A stretch of 64,000 nt of DNA, taken from NCBI GenBank assembly GCA_021292165.1, contig CM037879.1:19615525-19679524 (forward strand), in the 5' to 3' direction. Source of the stretch: Shinisaurus crocodilurus (taxonomy: Eukaryota; Chordata; Lepidosauria; Squamata; Shinisauridae). The position numbers were made by a program, and so were the translations under genes. The notes under the pieces are model-generated. The model saw only the letters and a list, made by a program, of their open reading frames with translations. It did not search any database and had not been told where the DNA came from. Below are positions 42,780-53,579 of this stretch, in pieces (position 1 is the first letter of the stretch; the number at the start of each line of letters is the position of its first letter).

Positions 42780-43010
42780 TAATAAGGGCCAAACTTAACT
42801 AGATGTGATGTTAAGTCTGTGATTGGCCCTTGTGTGCATGCCTGTTTTGTTTTGTTTTTTTTAGTAAATACCACACACTGGGGAGGGGGCTCATCTGGAT
42901 CAGGGGGACCACAGGATGGCTGTGGGGTGGGGGTGGGGAGGATTGGATTTGCCCCTTTGTCCCTGCTGCGGTCCCAATCCGGATCTCCCCCAACAGCTGC
43001 TATTTGACCT
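42780..43010. repeat. Interspersed repeat, second copy of the 9.88 kb family
   Basis: GGGCCAAACTTAACTAGATGTGATGTTAA-like start and CAGCTGCTATTTGACC end parallel 9885-10085. GT-rich interior. Confidence 0.45.
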
Positions 43011-43089
43011 GGGAAGAAAGCTGCCATTGTGTGGCCACAGGTTGCACCGAGACTTGCAGTGCTGGGGAAGGATCAGCAATCTCTACTTC

Positions 43090-43460
43090 TGCAGAGGTAC
43101 TTTTTTTCTCTTTCTTTATAATCATGACTTCATATCTGTTCTCTTTAAAGGAGAGACATGGCTTAAGATGGGAGGGTGTGATGTTGAAAGGGCTTCCCCG
43201 GACCTCAGCCCCATGCATGTGTATGCAGATCCAAGTTCCGCTGTGTTCAATGGGGCTTACTTCCAGGAAAGCGTGCATAGGCGTGCATGGTTAGCGGTCT
43301 CATTATTTGTGAAATGTTGCATTTGCAGAATGGAGCATATATAATTTGCACTTCCTCAGGGGTACTTTTCTTTATGGTACAGTTATTCATCTTTTTAAAG
43401 AAGAGGCATGGCTTACGATGGGTTGGGGTGGTGCTAAATGGGGCTTATAAGAAGTGTGGG
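43090..43460. repeat. Imperfect direct repeat (two ~90-bp units)
   Basis: GGTACTTTTTTTC...AGAGACATGGCTTAAGATGGG (43096-43187) recurs as GGTACTTTTC...AGAGGCATGGCTTACGATGGG (about 43360-43450). Confidence 0.6.
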
Positions 43461-43879
43461 GCTGTAACCCCAACATGAACAGTACCTACAACACTTTTTA
43501 AAAAGACATCACATGTGGGGTGGGGCTGGGGGACAGGATCTGAAATGCTCAGGCATGGGCAAAACTATTGGTTGCATGCTTTTATTTGTCATCTGCTGGG
43601 CTGATGAAATGGAAGGTGGAAGAGGAACTGAGAGCAGGAAGGGAAAGGAGATTGGTTGACAATTACCTTTCTTTTGCCAGGGAGATTGGCTGGTTGCTCT
43701 CAGTAGCTAGCCTTAACCCTCAAGAGCTGGAAAATAACCGAAAGGGAGGATGCCTTTTTCCCCAACCTGGCGGATGTTTTGGACTTCAACTCCCATCATC
43801 TGGAAGGCATCGGGTTGGCAAAGGCTGAGTTAAGCTGTGCCTCCACCTACACTTAACCTGTACATTTGTGAGAATTGTG

Positions 43880-44915
43880 GTAAAATAAAAGGGTGGCTAG
43901 AAATAGCCGCCAGCCCAGCACTGCTTTAGAGTGCTACCTTCTGTTCTGTCAAAGGCAGTGGTTCTTTTTAGGATCCAGAGACAATGAGCACACTTGTAGG
44001 TGAAGGTTAAAAAGCTTCATTAGGAAACTACAGGAAAGAGATTACAGAAGCAAGATAAATGCAGAGTACAATGCTTATGTCCCTTCCATTGTCAGGAACC
44101 CCTCAAAGCAATGACAATGGATGGACTCCTTGGCCAGCACACAGCACCTTCTGCAGCTAGGTCTGTGTTGAGGTTCTGTCCTCCTAAGGATTCCCTAATC
44201 TTATATAGGTTTTCTGTGTTTACAATAATTGCACCTGTTTTCATTAAACTGGACAAGATTAATATGTTTTACACATAGCTAATTGGGGTTTGGGGAAGAA
44301 TCTCAACAGATGATGGCATATACATCTTAGACACTCCCATACCAGGTTCCCAGGCCATCTGATGGTAAACAATACTTCTAAGTTGGCCAAGAGGCCACCT
44401 AGAACCACTCAGTTCCCAGGTTTTCCAAGCCTACCCAGATGACAAACATCAGTTACCTAAGCCTTTGAAGTCTGGCCAACAGATAACCAAGCACCCTTCC
44501 AATTATAAGCCATTGAAGTCAGGCCCACTGATAACCAAGTGCTCTTCCAATTATTAGTTGGCATCCTTGCCAGGTTCAAATCTGTCTGAAAACAGATTTT
44601 AATTGGCAATCTTCTCACGGCCAACTCTAAACATTATGAGCTCACTGGTACTAAGCACTAAATAGTAAGAGACAGCAAGGAACAGCAAATACAGGTCTGC
44701 TGGATATAAAGAGCAGGTATATTCATACAACAGAGACCCAGACACAAGTACAATAATGGCCATACTCCACTGTCTCCTTAAAATCACAATGGTCTTCCAG
44801 CCTTTTCCGCTACACCACCACATCCAGAGAAGCCTGTCAGGGCCAACCAAGGGAGTAGGACCCCACCAGAGGAGACTTTTCCCAAGCCCCCTTCAAATGT
44901 GAAGCTGGCCCTGGC
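43880..44915 (-). mobile_element. CAGGGCCAGC hAT half-copy interrupted by an LTR-like insert
   Basis: 43890-43945 (GGTGGCTAGAAATAGCC) and 44812-44915 (GTCAGGGCCAACC...AAGCTGGCCCTGG) flank about 870 bases of foreign sequence. GCTAC borders both sides. The insert has, on the minus strand, a CCTATATAAG box near 44205. This suggests a solo LTR, but TG/CA ends were not seen. Confidence 0.35.
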
Positions 44916-45007
44916 CTCTACTCGCTTTGCCCTTTCCCTCTTCATGGTGGTATGGAATATGCATTTTGTGCAGAGAGATATGGCAAGCCAATGGGCAGCA
45001 AGCAACA

Positions 45008-45169
45008 GCCTGTGGCTCACGCTGGCTCAGCTTGTCTGAGCATGGAAAGCTAAGCAGGGTTAGGCCTGGCTATTACTTGGATGGGTGACCCCTCCTCTAG
45101 TTTCCTGCATTGAGCAGGGGGTTGGACTCGATGGCCTTGTAGGCCCCTTCCAACTCTATGATCTATGAC
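45008..45169 (+). mobile_element. 5S-derived SINE with CR1-type tail (copy 7)
   Basis: CTGTGGCTCACGCTGGCTCA head to CCAACTCTATGATCTATGA end. Confidence 0.85.
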
Positions 45170-45171
45170 AG

Positions 45172-45640
45172 TGATGGCGAACCTATGGCACGGGTGCCAC
45201 AGCTGGCACGCAGGGCCCTCTCTGTGGGCACTCGAGCCATTGGTCACCAGATCGCGAAAAGCCGTCCCCTTCTGCAAAACACTAATGATCTTGTTCTTTC
45301 TCACAGTGTGGAACAGAATGATTTTATTCTAGAATTCCTGTTACAGAATTCTTTTCTACATTGTTATCACATTTAAAAGATTTTGAAGAATGATGCACAG
45401 AGCATGGCTTGGATATAAAGTCCTAACAGTTGACCTGATTACTGCATGTGTTGCTCTCAAACTAACGGAGTATGAGCCAAAGTTTGACAAATTATCAGCA
45501 TGCATGCAATAGCAAAAATCACATTAATTGTGCAAAAAAAGCATGCCCAATGCAAACTTTTACCTAATGCAGTGTTTGCAGTCCAAGACATAAAGTGTTT
45601 AAAATGTGTTAAGCATGTTTAATTTTCTTGTTTATCTTGC
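45172..45640. mobile_element. hAT-like left end (CAGTGATGGCGAACC), 3' part missing
   Basis: CAGTGATGGCGAACCTATGG starts right after the SINE tail and is a Charlie-like hAT terminus. The matching right end is not seen; AT-rich sequence follows. Confidence 0.45.
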
Positions 45641-46184
45641 TCATCCTAGTACAGGTTGACTTTTACTTTTACTAATCCGACACCTGTAGAAGCAGGGAAA
45701 GGACCCGGGGTAAAGCTTACCCCATACAATTTCAGTCTGGCATATAATCATATTACAAGTTGAGAATCCCTTATCCAAAAATACATGTGCCTAATTATTT
45801 TAAAAGTTTGTATAAATTCCCTTCAGGCTATGTGTACAATGTAGTACTATAATAATTTTTGAGTTGATTTTTTTTTCAACAAAAAACTGTTTGCATCATT
45901 GAAAGCTCTGTTGTGTTTTTCTTTTAAGACAAAAGATGTTAATTAGTTCGGACAACTGTATGAGTTGTTTTTCTAAAACTAAAACCTCGGTATTCAGGTT
46001 TAATTGCAGTGGAGATCTATGAACAGTGATGAGGAACTGGGGCTGCTCTGGCAAGGGGGCCTCTGAGGGCCTCTTGCCTGAGGGGCCCTCCAAACCTGCA
46101 GCCAACTCTGGGGCTCATATGCAGGAGTGCCTTCAGGGGTCTGGAATCCTTAACTGATTCTCCATTACCTGGCCAGTGCAAGTA

Positions 46185-46470
46185 CAGTAAAACCTTGGAT
46201 TGCAAAAGTAACTTGGTCTGCAAGTATTTTGCAAGACAAGCAAATTTTTAAAATAAATTTTAACTTGATAAACAAGCGACGTCTTGCAATACAAGTACTG
46301 TAGTACGGTCAAGAAAAATGAAGACTTACACTATACTCCTTTATTGCAGTTTAAATTAAACTATGTGTACAAATTTCTTATGCGGAATTTCGCTTTGATA
46401 TACAAGTGCTTTGGATTACAAGCACGTTTCCGGAACGAATTATGCTTGCAATCCAAGGTATTACTGACTG
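46185..46470. mobile_element. TA-flanked Tigger-like MITE, copy 3
   Basis: CAGTAAAACCTTGGATTGC and GCAATCCAAGGTATTACTG...ACTG ends, TA at 46183-46184 and 46471-46472. Longest copy: it retains an insert near 46312-46345. Confidence 0.75.
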
Positions 46471-46486
46471 TACATGTGAGTATACC

Positions 46487-46665
46487 TTTACAGGACCATC
46501 TTCTATCTGGTAACCTGTGTCCTCACTGTGGGAAGCTGTGTGGATCTAGAATTGGCCTCCACAGTCACTTACGGACCCATCGCTAGAGTCTACACAACTT
46601 CTTTAGAATTTCCTCCTTTTATCCCGGAAGACACTACTCGGTCACGAGTGATCGCCTGATGATAC
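46487..46665 (+). pseudogene. Non-LTR retroelement fragment with terminal C2H2 finger (copy 2)
   Basis: The plus frame reads QDHLLSGNLCPHCGKLC, continues SRIGLHSHLRTHR and stops at TAG. The following CACTACTCGGTCACGAGTGA tail matches 8.3 kb. Directly downstream of a Tigger-like MITE. Confidence 0.6.
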
Positions 46666-46669
46666 CTGT

Positions 46670-47890
46670 TGTGCAGGATGTAGGAATGGACGCAGCTGCG
46701 CATTTTGGTTTCTCTCAGTTTCTCCTGTTTCCAATATTAAATTCAGTTCATCCCCAATTCTGAGGCTTTTTCCAATCTGAACACTGGATCATCCTGAACT
46801 TTGATTTAAAAAATAAATAAAGTTTGCATCAAAATGCATACACATTTTTGTGTGCGTTTCTCCTCATAGTGCATTTTTGTGTATTTTGTGCATTTTACCC
46901 CATGTATACATTTTTGCATGCAACTTTCCTAATATAATGCATTTTTAATGTTATTTGCAATAATTTGTGCATTTTTGTCTGCACTTTCCTCTAAAATACA
47001 CATTTTTGCAAACATAGTTTGATTCTCCACTGCAAAATTGGGAGATGTGTCCTGTTTTGAAGGAATGTTGAGTTTTCACCGTGTATTGGTTCTCAAGTGC
47101 AAAATTAAAATGCGAATCAAACAAATTTCTTCCCCATCCCCAGCTGAATGGTATACAGATGAAACCCTCTGTTTTTCCTGGGGTATTCAATGTTGTTTGC
47201 ACCATTCTCTGACTCCACCTATAGATGTCTTCAGGCTACAGACAGACCAATAAAATGCCTGTTGAGCATCTTCTCACTAAAACCATTTCTATGGGTTCCT
47301 TTTGGGAACACATCAAACAACAAGAAGAAAGTTTGGCTTCTGCTACCTACAGTTTTGAGCCTTCTTTTAATGTTTATAATTGGCATCATTATTGCAGAAC
47401 ACAAAGAAATACTACTTTGTAGCTTCAAAGCTTCGCACAAATATTAATTTTAACAGAGAGATGGGTCTTCACTCTGTGGACTGGGCATCAGCCCTGCCTT
47501 AAAAATATTAATTCCCTTGGGATGTACCAGGCATAGTAAAGAGTAAAACATTGACGATACTGAAATCTTTTACATTAGGGCTGCAACGCTGAATTGATTG
47601 ATCTGTTGTTGGGGAAGCGGCAGCTGGATGCAGTCCATGCTGAAGAGGAGATGCTGCGGGCCAGTCAGGAAGCCCAATTGCTTCAGCAGGGGCAAAATCT
47701 CTCTGTGTGAGAGCATGGGTGTGTATTTGTTACATGAGGATGTGTGAGAATGTGTGTATGTTTTGTGTGTGCATGTGTGTGTGGAGTGTTTGTGTATGAG
47801 AGGTGGGGTGGCTTTGCCCCTGCCTACTGCTGGCCTGTGGCCCCCCAAGTTAGTCGCAAAGGACCTGGAAAACATTCCCCACTACTGATG
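46670..47890. other. Intergenic; A/T-rich decayed repeat then unrecognised sequence
   Basis: 46830-47000 carries TGCATTTTT-type repetition. 47110-47890 shows no gene; a TGTGTGTGAG-rich stretch lies at 47725-47790. Confidence 0.4.
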
Positions 47891-47898
47891 GTTTAATG

Positions 47899-48616
47899 CA
47901 GGGGTCTTCAAACTAAGGCCCGCGGGCCACATGCGGCCCACCTTGCCTTTTTATCTGGCCCAGCGGCCAATCGGCGGAAGCAGACTTTTTTTAACTCTTT
48001 CGCTTCAAGCGCTGATTCTTTTGTCGGCGTTCCGCATCTGGTGCAATTACATAATTTCCTGCTGACACTCGGCTCTCTCCCTTTCTCTCTCTCTCTTGTT
48101 CCCCTTTTCCCTCCCCCTTTCTCCGGACCCGGATGCTGACTTGTGGCGGCGGCGGCTCCTCTCGGGTCCGTCATTTATTTTATTTATTTTATTTATTTAT
48201 TATATTTATACCCCGCCTTTTTTTCTGCAAGGAACCCAAGGTGGCTTACATAATCCTCCTTCTATTCTCCTTTTTATCCTCACAACAACCCTGTGAGGTA
48301 GGTTAGGCTGAGAATCAGTGACTGGCCCAAAGTCACCCAGTGAGTTTCATGGCCGAGCGGGGACTAGAACCCGGATCTCCCGAGTCCCAGTCCAACACTC
48401 TCACCACTACGCCACACTGGCTCTCAGTATGAAAATGAAATAAATAAATAAATAAAAATAACTTTCCATTTAAGGGGGAAAAAAATTCACCCCTATCAAG
48501 TAAAAAAAAAAGGACTTGATCCATTCGTTCATATTTTTTTCAAACTATAGTCCGGCCCCCCAACAGTTTGAGGGACAATGAACTGGCCCCCCACTTAAAA
48601 AGTTTGAGGACCCCTG
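47899..48616. mobile_element. hAT element (CAGGGGTCTTCAAACT) with perfect TSD, carrying a SINE
   Basis: TIRs CAGGGGTCTTCAAACT and AGTTTGAGGACCCCTG. GTTTAATG is at 47891-47898 and 48617-48624. GGCCCGCGGGCCACATGCGG and CCGGCCCCCCAACAG resemble OposCharlie/OC-type hAT elements known from several tetrapods (from memory). No transposase remains; the centre is replaced by a tRNA-SINE. Confidence 0.85.
48175..48423 (-). mobile_element. tRNA-derived SINE (copy D), nested in hAT
   Basis: Antisense: ACCCCGCCTTTTTTTCTGC tail, CTCACAACAACCCTGTGAGG body, GGACTAGAACCC (B box, 48361-48372) and CACCACTACGCCACACTGGC head. Confidence 0.9.
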
Positions 48617-48633
48617 GTTTAATGGGTGAGATC

Positions 48634-48760
48634 AACCTTCCCCAACCTGGCGCCCTTCAGATGGGTTGGACAGCAACTCTCATAATTCATTCCCCTGCTG
48701 GCTGGGAATGATGGGAGTTGTAGTCCAACACATCTGGAGGGCGCAATGTTGGGAAAGGTC
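48634..48760. mobile_element. Fold-back hAT-like MITE (CCTTCCCCAACCTGGCGCCC)
   Basis: Left CCCCAACCTGGCGCCCTTCA mirrors right GGAGGGCGCAATGTTGGG around CCTGCTGGCTGGG. Confidence 0.65.
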
Positions 48761-48791
48761 GGGTTAGATTAATGGGTTAAAACACTTTTTA

Positions 48792-48927
48792 GGGTGCAAT
48801 CCTATGCATGTTTAGACAGAAAAAAAGTTCTACAACTCCCAGCATCCCCCAGCCAGCATGGCTGGCTGGGGGAATGCTGGGAGTTGTAGAACTTTTTACT
48901 GTCTAAACATGCATAAGGATTACACCC
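48792..48927. mobile_element. TTA-flanked fold-back MITE (GGGTGCAATCCTATGCATG)
   Basis: TTA at 48789-48791 and 48928-48930. GTTTAGACAGAAAAAAAGTT and its complement flank a CCAGCATGGCTGG centre. The least decayed member in the window. Confidence 0.85.
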
Positions 48928-48930
48928 TTA

Positions 48931-49744
48931 GGCTGACTGAAAATGTACCACAATTAAACGAGCAACAGTTTTTAAAAATGTTATTTATAATGTAATAATG
49001 ATTTTTGAAAATGGCAGTACCATCTTAAAAAAGGCAACTCCCCTTTTGCTCTCTCCCGTCTCCAGTTGGAGGATATGCCTCTTCTAAGATGACAAGTGGG
49101 ACCCACAACAAAATGTTGTCGTGTGCACTGCTCCTGTCCAGTGCTTCAGTCAACCAGCCATGCCCTCGGCCTCTTCCATGCCTCCTCTCTCCCTATTTTT
49201 CCAGTTCCCCCTCCTAACCATCTGTAAGGGTTCTGTGGCCACTGAGCGTGCTCAGTCCTCATTGGGCTGTTTTAGGGGTGACCCTCCCACTTAGGTTTGT
49301 TTTCTGCAGGTATTTTTTTAAAAAAAAACATCTGGGGGTGGGGGAACCCAAACCCAAATGTGCTGATGCTCTTGTGTGCGGATGGTGCCATTTCGGCTAC
49401 ATAAGCCCCCTGGCACTCACCTCTGAACACTGGAAATGTAGGGAGTGATGCCTGCCATCATCCATGTGTGTGTGTCATCTACAGAACAAAGGAAGTGTGC
49501 ATGTTTTTTACCCATATACAAATTAATCTTGTATGCAAATTAAAATGCAAATGATTAAAGGAATGTTCATCAAGATGCAGCCCTACTTTTAACAGCCGTG
49601 GTCCCGGATTTGTGAATGCACTGGGCATATTACCACGCTGGAGGAGAACCTCTAAGATGCATGAAATCAGGCTGCAATCCTATACTCACTTACCTGGGAA
49701 TAAGCAGCATTGAATTCAATGGAACTTACTTCTTCTGGGTAGAC
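48931..49744. other. Intergenic; decayed repeats only
   Basis: 49200-49270 (CCACTGAGCGTGCTCAGTCC) parallels 23655-23690. 49670-49744 is the GGCTGCAATCC...CTTCTGGGTAGA repeat. No gene. Confidence 0.4.
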
Positions 49745-49759
49745 ATGTGTGCTGCTAAA

Positions 49760-50256
49760 CAGGGCCGGCGCTACCGCTAGGCCAACTAGGCGGTTGCCTA
49801 GGGCGCCGGCTGACTGAGGGCGCGGAACGCTGTGATCTCTTCGCTGCTGCTGCGCCACCCCCCCGCCAGGCATCCGCCGCCGCTGCGCCGCCCCCGCCAG
49901 GCCTCCGCCTCCCCACCCTCCTGCCTGCCGCCGCCGCCCGCGCCTCCCCCCGCCTGCCCGCTCGCTCGCTTCGCCGCTGCGCCTCCCCCCGCCCACCCGC
50001 TCGCTGCTGCTGCGCCTCCCACCGCCATCGCCCATCCCCCGTCACCCCCCAACCCCCCCCGTCACCTACCTTCGTCGCGTCGCTTCCGGGCCCCGCCCGC
50101 GTTGTTTTGGCAGGAGGACAGGGCAGAAGGGCTTAAACAGCCCTGTGCCATGGTTTCCCCCGGCAAAAACACGTGGGGTCCCGTCGCGTCGCTTCAGGGG
50201 GAGGAGGAGGAGGCAGCAGTAGCCGCCGCCGCCGCGCCAGGGCGGGGGGGAAGATA
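49760..50256. mobile_element. GC-rich insertion flanked by a 15-bp direct repeat
   Basis: ATGTGTGCTGCTAAA is at 49745-49759 and 50257-50271. The insert opens with CAGGGCCGGCGCTACCGC, a hAT-like start, and is dominated by CCGCC/CTGCTG. It contains GTCGCGTCGCTTC twice. It ends GGGGGGGAAGATA without the expected CCCTG. High CpG, but not a supported promoter. Confidence 0.6.
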
Positions 50257-50569
50257 ATGTGTGCTGCTAAATAATTCAGTTCTTCTGTGAGCACTTACTG
50301 CACTTCTGCACAATTTACTGCTCTTTACTTGCTTCTTTGGGGCTATTGCAGAAAAGGCCCCGTTACTTCCTGCAATGGATCTGTAATCTCCTTCTGCTAT
50401 AATCACCCTTGCTGGTAAAGGGCAATCCTGTCTCCTCATCTGTGCATTTGGTGGGGCTGGATCAATCAGTCATGATGCAGAGCTATATGATGAGGTTGCC
50501 CGTTGTATCTTTCCATGAATCACTGTCCTGGGCTCACCTCCTCATTTGGGAAATACATTCAGAACAGTG

Positions 50570-50690
50570 ACTCATCCAGGCTAGCAGAATGCATTATATA
50601 TATGGGGCTGCCTATGAAGACTGTTAGGAAATGGCAGCTGGTCCAGAATACAACAGCTTGGCTATTAACTGGGGGAGGTAGGACAGATTT
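50570..50690 (+). pseudogene. L2-type LINE RT fragment
   Basis: The frame RKWQLVQNTTAWLLTGGGR matches the LVQNAAARLLTG landmark of L2-clade RTs. It is cut off by a CCTGGCCGGTCCTGCC hAT-like sequence at about 50697. Confidence 0.55.
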
Positions 50691-51267
50691 TCCTTGCCTG
50701 GCCGGTCCTGCCATAAGGCAGAGTGTGGTAGCTGCCTCAGCTGGTGGATGCTGGTATATGTGGGGGCAGGTGTGACAGCCCCCAGCCATTCTATCTGAGC
50801 CCTCCAGCCATTCTCCTGTGTTGAAGGATGGAGCCGAGTGTACCACGCAGCACGCTGTCCGCCCCCTAAGCAAGCCAGCTGCTCCATTGCCTGTTTTGAA
50901 GTAAGAGCCAATTCCGTATGTGGTTGGGGTGTGTGTGTGATTGTTGCTTTTGTCCTTTGCCTCATATAGCAAAATGTCTTGGGCTGGCTCTGTTCCCATC
51001 ATATTTCGAAGACACATTTATTTCAGTCAGTATTTAACCTTCCTGGTCAGTTTTATCTGCCATCTAGTCTGCATTTAATTTCTTTGCATTGTGTGTTTTA
51101 AAAAAAGTTTTTATGGATATTATATTGTTAGCCACCTTGAGGATCTTTGTATGGAAAGGTGGGATATAAATTAGTTTCAATGTATTTTTAAAAATTGGTT
51201 TAAATAGCAAAAGAAAGAATGAACAGATCGGTTCTCAAAAGTTTGCTTAGAAAGATGGTCCTTACAA

Positions 51268-51600
51268 AGATTGGGTTCAGGCAACATGATAACCCATACA
51301 CAAGGGTTGAGAATGAGTTGAATGTGGGTTGTCGTTGAACCGTGGGTTGTTGTTGGAACATGGGTTATCATGTCGTCTGAACCCAGTAGAGGTAACCAAC
51401 CATGGTGAACAACTCACAGTTCACAACCCAACAACAAACCATGGGCTCTCTTCATGGGTTGTTTGTGGTTAACAAGCCATGGCTTGTTAGCACAGCTGGG
51501 TTCAGACAACACAATAACCCATGGTTCAACAACAATGCACAGTTCAATGACAACCCACACTCAACACATACTCAACCCTTGTTGTCTGAACCCAGTCACT
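51268..51600. mobile_element. MITE built from GGGTTGT/ACAACCC units (copy 2)
   Basis: TTGGGTTCAGGCAACATGAT start, TTGTCTGAACCCAGT end. Same internal order of units as 3.4 kb, with a deletion near the right end. No TSD seen. Confidence 0.75.
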
Positions 51601-51609
51601 GGGTTGTCT

Positions 51610-53385
51610 AAGCCTCAACAAAGAACCACACTGATGTGCATCATCTGGAAGCTTGCTCCAGTCTGCCTTGGGGCTATTGAAGAAAAGGCCCTGTTACTGC
51701 TCACAACAGTTCTCTATTCTCCTTCGACCAATTGTCCTCGCTAGTTAACCAATGTTAACTAGTGGAGAGAGACAAAGGGAATCATACAGAGCGAGGAGCT
51801 TTCTGAGGGTTGAAGAAAGGATCCAGTGGCAGACATGGCTCTAGGAACCTGGGCCATCAGTTCTCTGCTGCAAAGCAGCAGTTGCAGGGGGAATTGCAGG
51901 GCAAAGATTGTGGGGCTTAACTCTCCCCACCCCCAGCTTCTGCTTTCCCGCTGCATCCACTCCCTGCTACTTTGTTCCTGGACTTTAGTTTGCCATGCCA
52001 AGTGAGGGAAAGTGGCTGTGGGGTGGAGTAGTAGGGACATAGAGGGGGAAACCAGCAGGCAGGGCAAGGGTGAAGCACTTCCGGCTGCCGCTTCTCCACT
52101 GCCACTCCACCCCCATGCTGCTTTGCAGTGAGAAGTGGTGATCGGTGGTGCACGTATGTAATTTTTAGACTGGGGCTAATGGTCTTACTGGGGGGGGACG
52201 ACTCTTTCGATGGTTATGGGCATTACTAAACTTACTTCAAAATGTGGTAAGCCAGCCCTGCTGCATGTGGGGGCCCTCCTCCTCATTCTGAGGGGTGGGG
52301 CCCAGGGCCACTGCCCCAAAGTCCTGCCTTGACAGTGCCACTGGTGATGACCCACTGGGTTTCCAGATCCAAGTTTGCTCCTGAATGCTTAGTTCAGCCC
52401 TGAGGTTTGGGGTGCAGGGCCAAGTAATTTGTCAGGGAAACATTGCTCACCCTTGCTCTCTGGTAGAGTTGCCTAGGCTGAGATTTCTTCTGCCAGGGTT
52501 TTCTTTCCAAGCCATAACTTTGCTACTGAGTAATATAGGCTTTTGAAAGAGTGTTTATATTGGAAGGGCTGACATAACTGTAGCTAATTAATCGCTAGCA
52601 GCAATCCTCTAACATAGCAAGCTAATTATATTCCCCAAAAGGCATTTGATTCTCCCCATAAAAATAATAATGACATAACAATAATAATAGGTTTAATTTT
52701 ATATGCTGCCTTTCATCCTAAAAGGATCTCTGTACTCTTTAAAATGTATAAGCATGGGATGTCCTTGATTCCAGTTTTGCCAAAACCTGCTGGAATTGTA
52801 CATGCCTCAATAGAGAGCAAAATGTATAGTCTAGAAAGGTATTATTATGGCACAATAAAATTGCAAAATGCCAGAAAATGAAAAATATAGAGCAGAGAAT
52901 TTGTTTTCGGAGATGCACAATTTGTTGTATAAAATAAAATAAGAACTTTTTATTAATAAAATACAGTTATGGGGGGTGTTTGTGTGTGTGGTGTGTGGTG
53001 TCACAGGCTAGTGGAAAATTTTAAAGGAAGGATAATGACTACACACACATCATTTTTTCCTCACAGCAACCCTGTGAGGAAGATTAGACTGAGAAACAGT
53101 GAATGACACAAGGCCTCTCAAACTGAAGATAGACATAACATTTTCAGACCAGTGGAGCATTTTGGAAGTGCCCTCACTGCATTCAAGCCAAACGTAACTA
53201 TTTCTTTCCAGGGTTAAGCTCTGGGGAGAGGGGTGGGGGGTGGAAATAGCTGTGCAAGTTTTATACCTATTGAATAGCTGAAGGCTTCTTGTACTGGAAG
53301 AGGAGCAGACTTGTTTTCTGTTGCTCCTGAAGGCAGGACAAGAATCACTGGATGGAAACGGCAAGGAAGCAGATTTTGGCTAGGC
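51610..53385. other. Intergenic, mostly repeat-poor
   Basis: 51655-51745 resembles 50337-50430 (GGGGCTATTGAAGAAAAGGCC), a decayed LINE piece. 52400-52980 is AT-rich and single-copy-looking, with CTAATTAATCGCTAGC. 53055-53110 is an antisense SINE scrap (CCTCACAGCAACCCTGTGAGG). No gene. Confidence 0.4.
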
Positions 53386-53389
53386 ATTA

Positions 53390-53575
53390 GGGAAGAAGTC
53401 CCAGTGGGGAGAACTGTTTGACGGTGGAACAGCCTGCCTCGTGAAGCAGTGGGCTCTTCTTGGCTAGACTTATTTAAGCAGGGGCTGGATGGCCATCTGC
53501 CAGGGATGCTCTAGTTGCAAGAGGCCTGCATCTGTTCAACTAGATGACCTCCAAGGTCCCTTCCAACTCTAATGA
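53390..53575 (+). pseudogene. CR1 LINE 3' end fragment
   Basis: GAACTGTTTGACGGTGGAAC, GGGGCTGGATGGCCATCTG and CCTCCAAGGTCCCTTCCAAC follow the CR1 3' end seen at 61.8-62.0 kb, more diverged. Confidence 0.6.
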
Positions 53576-53579
53576 GTGA

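Noticed and set aside
46487..46665. Host zinc-finger gene
   Set aside because: A single finger, stop right after it, two dispersed copies with identical tails. Fits a mobile element better.
49760..50256. CpG island promoter, possibly of EPAS1
   Set aside because: The GC-rich tract is an insertion flanked by a direct repeat and begins like a transposon. No first-exon-like coding follows.
49832..50257. Long open frames in the GC-rich insert (Pro/Ala- and Gly/Arg-rich)
   Set aside because: Open in several frames on both strands because of CCG/CGG composition. No domain, no splice context.
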